From Halalkalibacterium ligniniphilum (GTDB lineage Bacteria; Bacillota; Bacilli; Bacillales; Bacillaceae_D): 64,000 nucleotides of DNA. The position numbers were made by a program, and so were the translations under genes. Positions 24,561 to 34,408 of this stretch are shown here, one piece after another; positions within the stretch are counted from its first letter, which is position 1, and the number at the start of each line of letters is the position of its first letter. The DNA is taken from the NCBI RefSeq assembly GCF_000334155.1, contig NZ_ANNK01000091.1, forward strand, positions 62,001-126,000, read 5' to 3'. Under the pieces are notes generated by a model. It worked only from the letters and a program-made list of their open reading frames with translations, had not been told where the DNA came from and ran no database searches.

Positions 24561-25499
24561 ATGGAAAAGACTCTTGTATTTGGACATAAAAATCCTGACA
24601 CTGATACAATTACGTCTGCCATAGCGTACGCTGAATTAAAAAACAAATTAGGATTAAATGCTGAGCCTGTACGTTTAGGTGAGCTAAATGGAGAAACGCA
24701 ATTTGCGTTAGATTATTTTAAAGTTGAAGCTCCTCGTTTCGTCGAAAAAGTAGCCGATGAAGCAAAGCAAGTGATTCTGGTGGATCACAATGAATTTCAA
24801 CAGAGTGCTGATGATATTAAAGACGTTACCATTTTAGAAGTTATCGACCATCACCGAATTGCAAATTTCGAAACAAGCGATCCATTGTATTATCGTGCTG
24901 AGCCAGTTGGATGTACTGCAACCATTTTAAATAAATTGTATAAAGAAAATAACGTAACCATTTCTAAAGAAATTGCTGGATTGATGCTATCTGCCATTAT
25001 TTCTGATTCATTATTATTCAAATCGCCAACATGCACACAGCAGGATATCGATGCTGCGAAAGAGTTAGCTGAAATCGCTAGAGTGGATATTGAGAAATAT
25101 GGTTTAGAAATGTTGAAAGCGGGAGCTGACTTAAGTGATAAAACAGTTTCTCAGCTTATTTCTCTTGATGCAAAAGAATTTCAAATGGGGAACAGCAAGG
25201 TTGAAATTGCTCAAGTAAATGCTGTGGATACGAATGACGTCCTTTCACAACAAGCAGAAATAGAAGCAGCGATTTCACAATTGATTGCTGAAAAGGAATT
25301 GGATTTATTTTTATTTGTCGTAACAGATATTTTGAATAACGATTCCATTGCTTTAGCACTTGGTAAAGCGACAAACGCTGTAGAGAAAGCATTTAATGTT
25401 ACGTTAGAAAAAAATACGGCCTTACTTAAAGGTGTCGTATCACGTAAAAAACAGATCGTTCCAGTATTAACAGATGGCTTTAAAGTGTTAGAAAAATAG
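24561..25499 (+). CDS. ppaC: Manganese-dependent inorganic pyrophosphatase (family II)
   Basis: This 312-residue DHH-superfamily enzyme hydrolyses PPi to phosphate to pull biosynthetic reactions forward. Metal motifs: [20 protein letters not shown] (H, D, D), VDHNEFQQ, and the DHH triad in [12 protein letters not shown]-terminal DHHA2 domain with SRKKQIVP substrate residues. Two adjacent ATGs (24558, 24561) follow AAAGGGAGTGG. It is a Mn2+ enzyme, but pyrophosphatase is housekeeping and not evidence for the mnx system. Terminator follows. Confidence 0.95.
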   Translation: MEKTLVFGHKNPDTDTITSAIAYAELKNKLGLNAEPVRLGELNGETQFALDYFKVEAPRFVEKVADEAKQVILVDHNEFQQSADDIKDVTILEVIDHHRIANFETSDPLYYRAEPVGCTATILNKLYKENNVTISKEIAGLMLSAIISDSLLFKSPTCTQQDIDAAKELAEIARVDIEKYGLEMLKAGADLSDKTVSQLISLDAKEFQMGNSKVEIAQVNAVDTNDVLSQQAEIEAAISQLIAEKELDLFLFVVTDILNNDSIALALGKATNAVEKAFNVTLEKNTALLKGVVSRKKQIVPVLTDGFKVLEK

Positions 25500-25524
25500 G
25501 CACTACATTGACTCTATGAACACT

Positions 25525-25550
25525 GAGTGGACTTGCTCCACTCTTTTTTA
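25525..25550 (+). terminator. Terminator after ppaC
   Basis: GAGTGGA and TCCACTC arms around CTTGC, then TTTTTTA. Confidence 0.85.
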
Positions 25551-25653
25551 TTTGAGATCTAAAAAAATGCGTAAAAAAACGGATGCTATGATTGCTCAAA
25601 TTTTTACATACATGCTAAGATCATGATAGAACCTTTTTAATTGGAGTGATTAG

Positions 25654-26649
25654 ATGAAAGCCCTCGTTCATGCAAAAATAGAAGGTCTTGATGGCCTCAC
25701 ATACCGCGAGATGACAGAAATGCAACCTGCAAAAGGTGAAGTCCGTGTAAAATTGAAAACTTCTGGCTTGAACCACCGTGATTTGTTTGTCCTGACCCGT
25801 CATAAAACGTCAGATCCACCATTGATCCTTGGATCAGACGGTGCTGGTGTGATTGATGCGATTGGTGAAGGTGTGGAGAATCTTCAAGTTGGAGATGAAG
25901 TCATCATTAATCCTGGAATTGGTTGGAATGAAAAAAGTGATGCACCTCCTCAAGGATTTGAAATCGTTGGTCTTCCTGGCCATGGGACATTTGCAGAGAA
26001 AATTGTTATTCCTGCAGAGAACGCCGTCGCAAAACCTGAATACTTAACATGGGAAGAAGCAGGTGTACTGTCACTCGCTGCACTTACAGCTTACCGAGCC
26101 TTAATAACGAGAGGACGTGTACGACCAGGAATGAAGACATTCATCCCTGGTATCGGTAGCGGAGTTGCCACGTTTCTATTACAGTTTGCTAAAGCTATCG
26201 GAGCTACTGTCTTTGTAACCTCACGTTCAGCTGATAAATGCCAAAAAGCAATTGAACTTGGTGCAGATAAGGCGATTAACAGCAACGAGGATTGGGGCGA
26301 AGCACTTAAAGGCGAAAAAATGGATTTAGTGATCGAATGTGTCGGTGCTGCCACGTTTAATAAATCTCTGGAGCAGTTGCGACCTGGGGGGACGATCGTT
26401 ACATTTGGCGCGTCTGCAGGAGATGACGTGCAATTTAATCTTCGAAGCTTTTTCTATGGTCAATATAACCTTCTTGGTTCAACAATGGGAAGCGGCGAAG
26501 AATATAAAGAAATGCTTCAGTTTATCCAAACACATCAAATTAGACCCGTTATCGATAAAATGTATAAGCTCAGTGAATTCGAACAGGCATTTAAAAGATT
26601 GGAAGATGCAGCACAGTTAGGAAAGATCGGTTTCTACGTAAACGAATAA
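25654..26649 (+). CDS. Zinc-type / quinone-reductase-like dehydrogenase (YogA-like)
   Basis: This 331-residue MDR protein has the N-terminal GroES-like domain (TSGLNHRDLFVLTRH, LGSDGAGVIDAIGEGVEN) and NAD(P)-binding domain (GIGSGVATFLLQFAKAIGA). It lacks the four structural-zinc Cys, so it belongs with quinone-oxidoreductase-like members such as B. subtilis YogA. Probable NADPH-dependent reductase of reactive carbonyls or quinones; substrate unknown. Start ATG 25654 behind GGAGTG. A hairpin terminator lies 120 bases downstream. Confidence 0.85.
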   Translation: MKALVHAKIEGLDGLTYREMTEMQPAKGEVRVKLKTSGLNHRDLFVLTRHKTSDPPLILGSDGAGVIDAIGEGVENLQVGDEVIINPGIGWNEKSDAPPQGFEIVGLPGHGTFAEKIVIPAENAVAKPEYLTWEEAGVLSLAALTAYRALITRGRVRPGMKTFIPGIGSGVATFLLQFAKAIGATVFVTSRSADKCQKAIELGADKAINSNEDWGEALKGEKMDLVIECVGAATFNKSLEQLRPGGTIVTFGASAGDDVQFNLRSFFYGQYNLLGSTMGSGEEYKEMLQFIQTHQIRPVIDKMYKLSEFEQAFKRLEDAAQLGKIGFYVNE

Positions 26650-26767
26650 TAAAAATCAAGCCAACGACATTAAAAGCGACTTAGGATGTGCACAAAAAAA
26701 GAGCATATAAGAAGGAATATAAAGAGAAGAAGGCTATTAAGGTACATAAGCAAAATAACTTGAGAAC

Positions 26768-26813
26768 AAAAAAGAAACAGCAATGAATGAATGTTGCATG
26801 CTGTTTCTTTTTT
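26768..26813. terminator. Strong bidirectional terminator
   Basis: Arms of 15 bases (AAAAAAGAAACAGCA / TGCTGTTTCTTTTTT) are perfectly complementary. The remaining 26650-27160 interval shows no credible gene. Confidence 0.85.
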
Positions 26814-27160
26814 AAGAAGAATAATCATTTAAGCACAATCCATATAATGACAATTAAAAATTTGTATTTTTTATCGATCGGATCTTACAGCTCAAAATAT
26901 AAAGATGAAAGAATAATTTTTGAATGGTTGAGTAATCATACAAGAAAATCTTAAAAAAAAAAGAAAAATGTCAATAAATGAAGCAATCAGTGTATGTATA
27001 TACAACCTTAAACCGATATAATAAATAGATGCAAATTGAAAAGAAAAACACAAGAGAAAAACATTGCCGCTATAACCATTTAGGATTAGCATGATGCAAA
27101 AAGAACAGTCTCTAGTCACCATGGAAATTGTTCCGATGAAAAAGGAAGGGTGGGTTGTGT

Positions 27161-28114
27161 ATGACCTATGTGTTGTTGATTGTTGGGTTTGCTCTGTTAA
27201 TAAAAGGTGCAGATTTTTTTGTGAAAGGTGCTTCGAACATTTCATCTTTGCTTCGAGTTCCTCCTATTTTAATTGGTCTAACCATTGTAGCCTTTGGAAC
27301 AAGCTCTCCTGAAGCAACAGTCAGTATTATTGCTTCCTTAGAAGGGAATGACGATATTGCACTAGGAAACATCGTTGGAAGTAATATTTTTAATATCACT
27401 TTTGTCTTAGGAATAACAGCGTTTCTATATCCTTTAAAAGTGGAGAATGAAACAATTAGAAAGGAAATACCTTTTACTCTATTAGCCAGTATTGCCTTAT
27501 TTGTTCTAATGAGTGATATTGCTTTACATACATCAAGTAGCAATTTGATTACTCGTAGTGACGGTATCATCTTTTTACTGTTCTTTGGCATTTTTATGTA
27601 TTACATTTTTGAGGTTGCCAGAAATAGTCGAGAAAAAACGAATAATAATTCAATAACAACGAACGAAACATGGGGTAAAAATATTTTTTACACAGTAATC
27701 GGTCTTACTGCAATTATTTTTGGGGGAGACCTAGTCGTGAACAATAGTACTGCCATTGCGTATACTCTTGGCATGAGTGAAACGTTAGTGGGGTTAACGA
27801 TTGTAGCGGTCGGTACTTCGCTTCCTGAATTAGTCACCTCAATTACAGCTGCTATAAAAAAGGAAAGTGAAATTGCATTAGGAAACATCGTTGGAAGTAA
27901 CATTTTTAACATTCTATTTATTTTGGGTATTTCCTCAGTAATATCACCTCTTGTCGTTGATAGGAAAATGTTTATTGATGTGATTCTTATGATTTTTTTA
28001 ACAATTGTTGTGTTTATCTTTTCTAGAACCAAATTTAAAATTGGGAAAATCGAAGGCCTCATCCTTGCTTTATCGTATATCGTATATGTAACTTATATTA
28101 TTTTAAGAAATTAA
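27161..28114 (+). CDS. Calcium/sodium antiporter, CaCA family (YrbG-like)
   Basis: This 317-residue membrane protein has two inverted repeats of about five helices. Each carries an ion-binding alpha motif: VAFGTSSPEATVSIIAS with GNIVGSNIFNITFVLG, and VAVGTSLPELVTSITAA with GNIVGSNIFNILFILG. It exchanges cytoplasmic Ca2+ (or related cation) for external Na+ or K+. ATG 27161 lies 10 bases after AAAGGAAGGG. A short membrane protein gene follows in the same direction. Confidence 0.92.
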   Translation: MTYVLLIVGFALLIKGADFFVKGASNISSLLRVPPILIGLTIVAFGTSSPEATVSIIASLEGNDDIALGNIVGSNIFNITFVLGITAFLYPLKVENETIRKEIPFTLLASIALFVLMSDIALHTSSSNLITRSDGIIFLLFFGIFMYYIFEVARNSREKTNNNSITTNETWGKNIFYTVIGLTAIIFGGDLVVNNSTAIAYTLGMSETLVGLTIVAVGTSLPELVTSITAAIKKESEIALGNIVGSNIFNILFILGISSVISPLVVDRKMFIDVILMIFLTIVVFIFSRTKFKIGKIEGLILALSYIVYVTYIILRN

Positions 28115-28149
28115 CACTTGACGTCATAAAAAGAAAAGGAATATTCATT

Positions 28150-28308
28150 ATGAAAAAAAAGACGCCCCTTTGGAAAAGATGGTGGCTATGGCTTGTCGTT
28201 GTTTTATTTATAAGTATTAATTTATTAGTAACGAATAATAATCAAAATCAAGAAGAAAACCCTTCGAACGATATACGCATTTCTGACAGTAATATTTCTA
28301 CGCATTAA
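28150..28308 (+). CDS. Small single-span membrane protein
   Basis: This 52-residue ORF starts at ATG 28150 behind AAAGAAAAGGA. It has a Lys-rich start (MKKKTPLWKR), one hydrophobic helix WWLWLVVVLFISINLLV and a polar Asn/Ser-rich tail of about 25 residues. The layout fits an inner-membrane peptide with its tail outside. It is 35 bases after the antiporter gene and could be co-transcribed. No known family recognised. Confidence 0.6.
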   Translation: MKKKTPLWKRWWLWLVVVLFISINLLVTNNNQNQEENPSNDIRISDSNISTH

Positions 28309-28412
28309 TATAGAGAATTTAAAACAAAACCATTTGAAGAGGAATAAGAGATTAGAAAAAAGATTCTTCCTTTTGGGGTAAAGCTGTACAAAGAGATGAG
28401 AGGAGAAGACAA

Positions 28413-29519
28413 ATGCGTTTAATAAAAGTGGATACCTGCCAACCTGGTATCAAGTTAGGTAAATCGATTTATGATGAAAATGGAAAAGTCCTTTTAGCTG
28501 AGGGAACGGAATTAACTAAGAACCTAATAGATGGTCTAAAAAAACACCATATTTTAACTATTTACATACAGGATGAGGCTTCTGAAGGCATTGAAATTGT
28601 TGAATCCATTCCAGAGGGTTTGCGGCTAGAAGCAGTCAATGTCATCACCGAAGGACTTAATACCATTGCCAGCTTGCATTCATCCAATTCAAACATTCAA
28701 GGAATGTTCAAATCAGGAAGAGCGATTCGAAGCTTTCAAAAAATTATAAGAGATATCCTCGGTTCTTTAACAGAAAACCCAACAGCTCTAAATTTATTGG
28801 CCTCAACAAAAATCCATGAAAATCACGTGTATACGCACAGCGTAAATGTAACAATCTATGCAAGTCAGCTGGCAATTGAGAATGGTTTACCTCTTAAGAA
28901 CATCGAAGAAATCGCTCTTGGAGCAATGCTCCATGACCTTGGTAAGTTGTACATTTCCCCTGAAATTTTAAATAAACCTGGGAAGTTAACAAAGGAAGAG
29001 TTTGACGAAATAAAGTCCCATTGTCAGTTGGGTTATGACATTCTTCGAAAGGTTCACGAGCTTCCTTTAACAGTCGCACATTGTGCACTTCAGCATCATG
29101 AAAAAATCGATGGAACAGGCTACCCAAGAGGATTAAAGAGCGATGAAATCCATAAATACGCTAAAATTTTGAGCGTTGCAGATGTATTTGATGCGGTTAC
29201 AAGCCATCGAGTATATCGACCAGCTATGTTGCCTCATAAAGCACTTGAACTTCTTTATGCTGGAAATGGTACTCATTTTGATCGTAAACAGCTTCAATTA
29301 TTTAAAGATTGTATTGCTATATACCCTCAAGGCTTGACGGTGAAATTAAGTGATGGACGAGTAGGAATCGTCTCCAAATATAACTTCCATTCTGTTGGAC
29401 GTCCTGAAATACGCATTATTAGAGATGAAGAAAATCAAGACGTAGAACCATATGAAATTGATTTAGCAGCGAAAGACCACTTAACTGTAGATATTGTGGA
29501 AGCAGACGCACTTTTATAA
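28413..29519 (+). CDS. HD-GYP domain cyclic-di-GMP phosphodiesterase
   Basis: This 368-residue soluble protein has an N-terminal domain (residues 1-60, with KLGKSIYDENGKVLLAEGTE) of the DUF3391-like kind often preceding HD-GYP, a helical linker, and the HD-GYP domain: HENHVYTHSVNVTIYASQL, AMLHDLGKLYISPEIL (HD pair), HHEKIDGTGYPRG (GYP motif) and ILSVADVFDAVTSHRVYR. All catalytic signatures are intact, so it should hydrolyse c-di-GMP or a related signal. The C-terminus has a small beta domain (KLSDGRVGIVSKYN). ATG behind AGAGGAG. Monocistronic. Confidence 0.92.
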   Translation: MRLIKVDTCQPGIKLGKSIYDENGKVLLAEGTELTKNLIDGLKKHHILTIYIQDEASEGIEIVESIPEGLRLEAVNVITEGLNTIASLHSSNSNIQGMFKSGRAIRSFQKIIRDILGSLTENPTALNLLASTKIHENHVYTHSVNVTIYASQLAIENGLPLKNIEEIALGAMLHDLGKLYISPEILNKPGKLTKEEFDEIKSHCQLGYDILRKVHELPLTVAHCALQHHEKIDGTGYPRGLKSDEIHKYAKILSVADVFDAVTSHRVYRPAMLPHKALELLYAGNGTHFDRKQLQLFKDCIAIYPQGLTVKLSDGRVGIVSKYNFHSVGRPEIRIIRDEENQDVEPYEIDLAAKDHLTVDIVEADALL

Positions 29520-29547
29520 TTTATACTATAGCAATGGCTCTCATTTA

Positions 29548-29587
29548 AATAGGATTGCTTCGTTAATGAAACAAGCCTATTTTTTTG
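29548..29587 (+). terminator. Terminator after HD-GYP gene
   Basis: AATAGGATTGCTT pairs, with small bulges, with AAACAAGCCTATT and is followed by TTTTTT. Confidence 0.65.
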
Positions 29588-29747
29588 CTCAGGACTATAA
29601 ATCGATGGCGATCAAAAATACAATTGACCGAAATTTATTTTCTTGATATATTATTCTAAAATCTAAGACGAGCAAAGTTAAATACGAACTCGTTCCTACC
29701 AGAGGGGCGGGTTTTTTATTTCATAGATAGAGGAGATATACAACAGC

Positions 29748-31067
29748 ATGAGAAAAAAAGACACCTTGTTTGTTGGACTTATGTTATTTTCAATGTTTTT
29801 TGGAGCAGGGAATTTAATCTTTCCCCCATTTTTAGGAATGAATGCAGGAACATCATTCTTTCTAGCTATGGCTGGTTTTATCCTTACAAGTGTGGGGTTA
29901 CCACTTCTTGTTATCGTTGCATTATCCCGTGTTAATGGGAATGCACAGACGATCGGAAATCGAGTACATCCTTTATTCGGTCTTATTTTCACGATTATTG
30001 TTTATTTGTCAATCGGCCCTTTTTTGGCGATTCCAAGGAATGCCACAGTGGCCTACGAAATGACGTTTGTTTCATTTTTTACTTCTTCGCCATTGATGTT
30101 GTTACTATTCACGATACTCTTTTTTCTTCTAGTATATGTCGTTAGTTTATATCCCAATAAACTAGCCAACTATATGGGGAAGTGGATAACACCGATTTTA
30201 CTTTTATCTATCATTGTATTATGTGTTGTGGGCTTAACCAAGCTTCGTTCATCATCCATACTTGCTCCTTCTTCCGATTATGCAGAAGCACCGTTCTTAA
30301 GAGGATTTGTTGAAGGCTATTCTACAATGGACGCCTTAGGCGCACTAGCATTCGGTATTGTCATCCTAACCACTTTAAAGGAAAAAGGGGTTCAAGAGGA
30401 AAAGCAGCTTACAAAGTATATGTTAAAAGCAGGATTAATATCTGGTGCTGCATTAGCAGTTGTCTATACTGCGATTGGATTGATTGGTGTTAAAATGAAT
30501 TCCTATGGTCCTTTTGAGAATGGATCTGCTATCCTCTCTACAGCCTCCAACGTAATTTTTGGACAAAGTGGTACCTTTCTTTTAGGAATTATTTTTTTAC
30601 TTGCTTGTTTTACAACATGTGTTGGGTTAACAAGTGCATGTGGTCATTATTTTGAAAAACTCATCCCAAAAGCCAGCTATAAAACGGTCGTGTTAGCCGT
30701 GACACTTGTGAGTTTTACTTTGGCTAACTTCGGACTCAATACAATTCTTACTGTGTCTGTACCGTTTCTTGTCATGTCTTATTCATTAACCATAGTATTA
30801 ATTGTACTTGCACTTTTCCATCGGTCCTTTCATGGTTCGAGGTACGTGTATGTTTGCACCATTTTGTGTACAAGTTTCGTAGCTTTGACAGATGGACTAA
30901 GGACTTTTGGACTTGAATTTGGTTTTATTCAAAACGTAATGACGAAATTACCGTTTTCCTCATTAGGATTAGGCTGGCTGCTTCCTGCTGTCTTTGGTTT
31001 TGCCATTGGTCTCATTTTAAGTAAATTCGACAACAAGTTGATTCATTCCCAAGATTTAAATCAATAG
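29748..31067 (+). CDS. brnQ: Branched-chain amino acid carrier BrnQ (LIVCS family)
   Basis: This 439-residue, 12-helix Na+-coupled carrier for leucine, isoleucine and valine has the hallmark FFGAGNLIFPPFLG near residue 20, GRxHPLFG-like GNRVHPLFGLIF, LAIPRNATVAYEM and YSTMDALGALAFGIVI. ATG 29748 follows AGAGGAG. No T-box-like specifier structure is visible upstream. Monocistronic; a family A repeat begins 17 bases after the stop. Confidence 0.95.
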   Translation: MRKKDTLFVGLMLFSMFFGAGNLIFPPFLGMNAGTSFFLAMAGFILTSVGLPLLVIVALSRVNGNAQTIGNRVHPLFGLIFTIIVYLSIGPFLAIPRNATVAYEMTFVSFFTSSPLMLLLFTILFFLLVYVVSLYPNKLANYMGKWITPILLLSIIVLCVVGLTKLRSSSILAPSSDYAEAPFLRGFVEGYSTMDALGALAFGIVILTTLKEKGVQEEKQLTKYMLKAGLISGAALAVVYTAIGLIGVKMNSYGPFENGSAILSTASNVIFGQSGTFLLGIIFLLACFTTCVGLTSACGHYFEKLIPKASYKTVVLAVTLVSFTLANFGLNTILTVSVPFLVMSYSLTIVLIVLALFHRSFHGSRYVYVCTILCTSFVALTDGLRTFGLEFGFIQNVMTKLPFSSLGLGWLLPAVFGFAIGLILSKFDNKLIHSQDLNQ

Positions 31068-31083
31068 CCTCTCAATAAAGACG

Positions 31084-31310
31084 AGGCTGGGACATAACGA
31101 ACGTGTATGATTGAAAATGCGAACAATGCACAACCTTAGCGGAGTAGACTCCTGCGGGTTCAGGCAAGGATGAGACCCGTCAGTGCAAAAAGCACGAGAA
31201 GGCCACCAGCCGCCCGCGGAAAGCGAAGTGTATTTCCGAAGCGTATGCTATGCTGCAACGATCATGACGTTCGGATTTCTCATCAATTAAAACTCTTTTG
31301 TCCCAGCCCC
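31084..31310 (+). repeat. MITE-like repeat family A, copy 2
   Basis: This 227-base element runs from GAGGCTGGGACATAACG to TTTTGTCCCAGCCCC and has the same internal landmarks as copy 1. It differs mainly in the 40-base stretch after CCTTAGCGGAG. Confidence 0.85.
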
Positions 31311-31440
31311 GTTGTTATTGAGAACGGAATCTTATTAACAAAAAAAGAAGAATATTGTAAAAATTTAATATAGATGATATAGTCAAAAAGATTAAACTTC
31401 AATATAACAACAAAAAAAGTCTATACTTCACGAGGGGATA

Positions 31441-32295
31441 ATGATGTCGAATTATATGCAAAAAGTGAAGGAACAAATGTCAACCCTTTCTACTAGCATG
31501 AAAAAAGTTGCTGGGTATTTACTCGAGCATCCTCAACTTTTTGCCATGCAGTCTGCAACAGAAATTGGAAAAGAAGTAGGCGTAAGTGAAACAACCGTGA
31601 TCCGCTTTTGCTACTCGCTTAACTATAGTGGTTTTAGCGAGCTTCAAAAAGAAGTTAGAGAAAGCTTAATCTTCGCTAAAAGTAGCTTACATACATTTCA
31701 AGCAGACAAGAAGGAGATAGGGAGTGGGCCGAGATTTTATATCGAAACGATGCAGCGTGACCAGCGAAAAATTCAAAAAATGATGGAGCAATTAAATGAA
31801 AGGGATCTTCATCATACTGTGAACCGTTTGATTGAGTCCAATCACATTCTTGTCGCGGGCATAAGAACCTCTTTTGCAGCTGCTCATTGGTTCTCGTTCA
31901 CACTTAATTTGATTCGTGGAAATACTCACTTATTTCAACCAGGTACAGACGATATGATTCACTTACTTTCAAAAATGAATAAGCAAAGTACATTTGTTGC
32001 TTTCTCCTTTCACCGATATGCGAAGGAAACGATAAAGCTGGCTGAAGCTGTTAAAAAACAAGGGGCATTTGTGATTGCCATTTCTGATTCTGCCTCGTCT
32101 CCAATTACTGAGCATGCCGATCTTCATTTACCTGTCCAGCTATCCGTAAAATCAACACTTGACGCTGCGCCTGCGGTCTTTTCATTAATGAACGCATTGA
32201 TTGCAGGAGTGTCGATCCACGACAGTGAGCGCTTTGATCAGTATAGAGAAAGATATGAATCATTGCAGCTCGATGATTTCTTTTATAAGAGCTAG
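31441..32295 (+). CDS. MurR/RpiR-family transcriptional regulator
   Basis: This 284-residue protein has an N-terminal HTH_6 domain (ATEIGKEVGVSETTVIRFCY, residues about 40-59) and a C-terminal SIS sugar-phosphate-binding domain (HILVAGIRTSFAAAHWF, FVAFSFHRYAKETIKLAEAV, VIAISDSASSPI). It likely responds to a phosphosugar. A symporter remnant immediately downstream suggests it once controlled a sugar or sialic-acid-type uptake gene. AGGGG precedes two ATGs (31441, 31444). Confidence 0.9.
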   Translation: MMSNYMQKVKEQMSTLSTSMKKVAGYLLEHPQLFAMQSATEIGKEVGVSETTVIRFCYSLNYSGFSELQKEVRESLIFAKSSLHTFQADKKEIGSGPRFYIETMQRDQRKIQKMMEQLNERDLHHTVNRLIESNHILVAGIRTSFAAAHWFSFTLNLIRGNTHLFQPGTDDMIHLLSKMNKQSTFVAFSFHRYAKETIKLAEAVKKQGAFVIAISDSASSPITEHADLHLPVQLSVKSTLDAAPAVFSLMNALIAGVSIHDSERFDQYRERYESLQLDDFFYKS

Positions 32296-32347
32296 CTGAT
32301 TTATACATATATAATAGGAGGTTATGTTAAAAATGTAAAAACATTAA

Positions 32348-32479
32348 CTCTATACTGTCATTATCGCTGGATTGCCTCCAATAATCCCATCACTTACCGC
32401 CTCCCTATTAATGGTAATTATTGTAAGTCTCTTCACCAAAAAACCGACTGGAGAGCAATTAAAAGTGTTTGATGTATAA
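32348..32479 (+). pseudogene. C-terminal remnant of a sodium:solute symporter-type gene
   Basis: The frame reads AGLPPIIPSLTASLLMVIIV then SLFTKKPTGEQLKVFDV to TAA, a terminal helix and tail like those of SSF-family symporters (SLFTKKP). An upstream ribosome site with ATG-TTA-AAA-ATG-TAA stops at once. Only about 43 codons survive, so it is a deletion remnant. Confidence 0.6.
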
Positions 32480-32488
32480 AACAGAAAG

Positions 32489-32523
32489 AATCCTCTTGTA
32501 CCAGATGCAAGAGGATTTTTTTT
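32489..32523 (+). terminator. Terminator after symporter remnant
   Basis: AATCCTCTTG and CAAGAGGATT arms, perfect over 10 bases, followed by T8. Confidence 0.88.
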
Positions 32524-32731
32524 CGTAAGTTGACCTGTCCAATTTATCCGTAGCTTTTTAAGGTTAGATTTATTCAAGAATATAAACATCCTAATAAGAA
32601 AAGAATAGGCTTAGATGTAAAACAGCGGCGTTTAACTTCTTTTAATTAGATCATTCATTTCCATGTAAAGCAAAAAATCATGCTACTTTCAACAAGAGAG
32701 TATCTTTCCCTTATCTGGAGGTTGATTTTAA

Positions 32732-34057
32732 TTGATATTTGAACTTTCCATACTTATTATACTCATCATTTTGAATGCATTTTTTGCGGCTTCTGAAATT
32801 GCATTGATCTCTCTCAATGATAACAAAGTGAAGATAATGGCTGAGAGCGGAGATAAAAAAGCACAATTACTACATCATCTCCTTTCTGAACCAAGTCGCT
32901 TTCTTGCGACCATTCAAATCGGCATTACATTAGCTGGCTTTTTAGCGAGTGCATTCGCAGCTGACAGCTTTGCCACTCCTTTTGCAGAAATGCTTTATTC
33001 AATGGGAGTCCCACTTTCACCAAGATTACTAAGTACATTCTCCGTGATTTTTATTACCTTAATATTATCTTATTTCACCTTAGTTTTAGGTGAGCTTGTT
33101 CCAAAACGGCTTGCCTTACAGAAAGCTGAAGCCATTTCCCTGTTTGCAGTCAGCCCTTTAACCTTTTTATCAAAAATTTCTTCTCCGTTTGTAAAATTAT
33201 TAACCGTTTCAACGAATATGTTAGTTCGTCTTTTTGGTGTCGATCCGAATGCGGAAGACAACAACATTACCGAAGAAGAAATTCGAATGATGGTCGATGC
33301 GGGGGAAGAAAAAGGTTCGATTCAAGAAACCGAAAAAGTCATGATTAATAATATATTTGAATTTGATAATAAAACCGTTTCCGATATCATGACACATCGG
33401 CTAAACATCATCGCCATTCCGATTGATTATCAATTAATGGAAACCGTAAAGTTAGTGAATGTGGAAAGGTACACAAGATTTCCTGTCTATGAAGATAATA
33501 TTGATAACATTGTGGGAATCTTACATGCGAAGGATTTAATCCAATTTGTAGAAGATTGTGATGAGAACCGTTTTAACATACGAGAGCTGATCCGTGAACC
33601 TTTTTTTGTGCTTGAATCAAAACGAATTGATGCATTGTTTCAAGACATGCAAAAAAACAAAATTCATATGGCCATCGCCCTTGATGAGTATGGAGGGACA
33701 GATGGAATCGTAACCATTGAAGATGTGATTGAAGAAATCGTTGGAAATATCTTTGATGAATATGATGAGGTAGAAATGGAAGTCGTTGAAATCGAAGTAC
33801 TTGATGACCATACATATTTAATGGCAGGGACAACGAACCTTTATGAAGTGGAAAATATTTTAAAAATCAACTTACCGATTGAAGAGTTTGACACATTAAG
33901 TGGTTTTGTCATTAATCAGCTTGGCTATATTCCGACAGAAGAGGAACATTCAGTGATTGAATACAATAACGTCACATTTACAGTGGAAGAAATATCAGAG
34001 CGTCGTATTATCAAAGTAAGAGTAAATTTGGAGGAAAAAGAAGAAAAAGAACGTTAG
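32732..34057 (+). CDS. CNNM/CorC-type membrane protein (DUF21-CBS-CBS-CorC_HlyC)
   Basis: This 441-residue protein has an N-terminal DUF21 domain with three to four helices (LNAFFAASEIALISLND, ATIQIGITLAGFLASAFAAD), a CBS pair (DIMTHRLNIIAIPIDY, RFPVYEDNIDNIVGILHAKD, then the second CBS including VIEEIVGNIFDEYDE) and a C-terminal CorC_HlyC domain (LPIEEFDTLSGFVINQLG). B. subtilis relatives YhdP/MpfA and YqhB are tied to Mg2+ (or Co2+) efflux. TTG 32732 follows GGAGG at a normal distance. Monocistronic with a terminator. Confidence 0.9.
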   Translation: MIFELSILIILIILNAFFAASEIALISLNDNKVKIMAESGDKKAQLLHHLLSEPSRFLATIQIGITLAGFLASAFAADSFATPFAEMLYSMGVPLSPRLLSTFSVIFITLILSYFTLVLGELVPKRLALQKAEAISLFAVSPLTFLSKISSPFVKLLTVSTNMLVRLFGVDPNAEDNNITEEEIRMMVDAGEEKGSIQETEKVMINNIFEFDNKTVSDIMTHRLNIIAIPIDYQLMETVKLVNVERYTRFPVYEDNIDNIVGILHAKDLIQFVEDCDENRFNIRELIREPFFVLESKRIDALFQDMQKNKIHMAIALDEYGGTDGIVTIEDVIEEIVGNIFDEYDEVEMEVVEIEVLDDHTYLMAGTTNLYEVENILKINLPIEEFDTLSGFVINQLGYIPTEEEHSVIEYNNVTFTVEEISERRIIKVRVNLEEKEEKER

Positions 34058-34081
34058 ATGATATCAGAATCCTGATTGAAA

Positions 34082-34116
34082 AAAGGTCAACAAGCTGTCG
34101 TTGATCTTTTTTTCTT
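34082..34116 (+). terminator. Terminator after CNNM/CorC-like gene
   Basis: AAAGGTCAAC and GTTGATCTTT arms (one G-T pair) followed by a T-run. Confidence 0.8.
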
Positions 34117-34177
34117 GAAATGAACGATTCCATATGAATTTCATGTAGCGATAGCCGAGCATTTTCTATTTTAATCC

Positions 34178-34324
34178 GGTGCGACTGAGGGGAGACAGCA
34201 TCGTTACAGTAAATCTGTAAAACGATTATTTCTCGATCAACATCTCCTGCTTAGACGTTTATTTATGCATAATCCAAAAATTGGACGTTTCTTAACTAAA
34301 TATAATAAACTAGTAACAAAATAA
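34178..34324 (+). pseudogene. Short open remnant, unrecognised
   Basis: A frame with no start codon reads HRYSKSVKRLFLDQHLLLRR then LFMHNPKIGRFLTKYNKLVT K to TAA. It is basic and protein-like but matches no family I know; it may be the tail of a lost gene. Confidence 0.25.
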
Positions 34325-34408
34325 AAAACTGCAGTGAATACTCAATCAAGGCAGGCAAAGAAATTCTCATATAAAATGGTATGTTAATAGCCTAGGGAGG
34401 GCAATAAA

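Noticed and set aside
24561-25499. Mn-dependent pyrophosphatase as part of the Mn-oxidation system
   Set aside because: It is a housekeeping enzyme of most Bacillaceae, 19 kb from mnxG and not linked by operon or regulation.
26892-27245. 117-codon minus-strand frame
   Set aside because: Phe/Ile/Cys-rich antisense of the antiporter start and AT-rich DNA; no ribosome site or family.
29640-29747. T-box or other riboswitch before brnQ
   Set aside because: No T-box signature or specifier-like structure; only a short GC-rich block and T-run.
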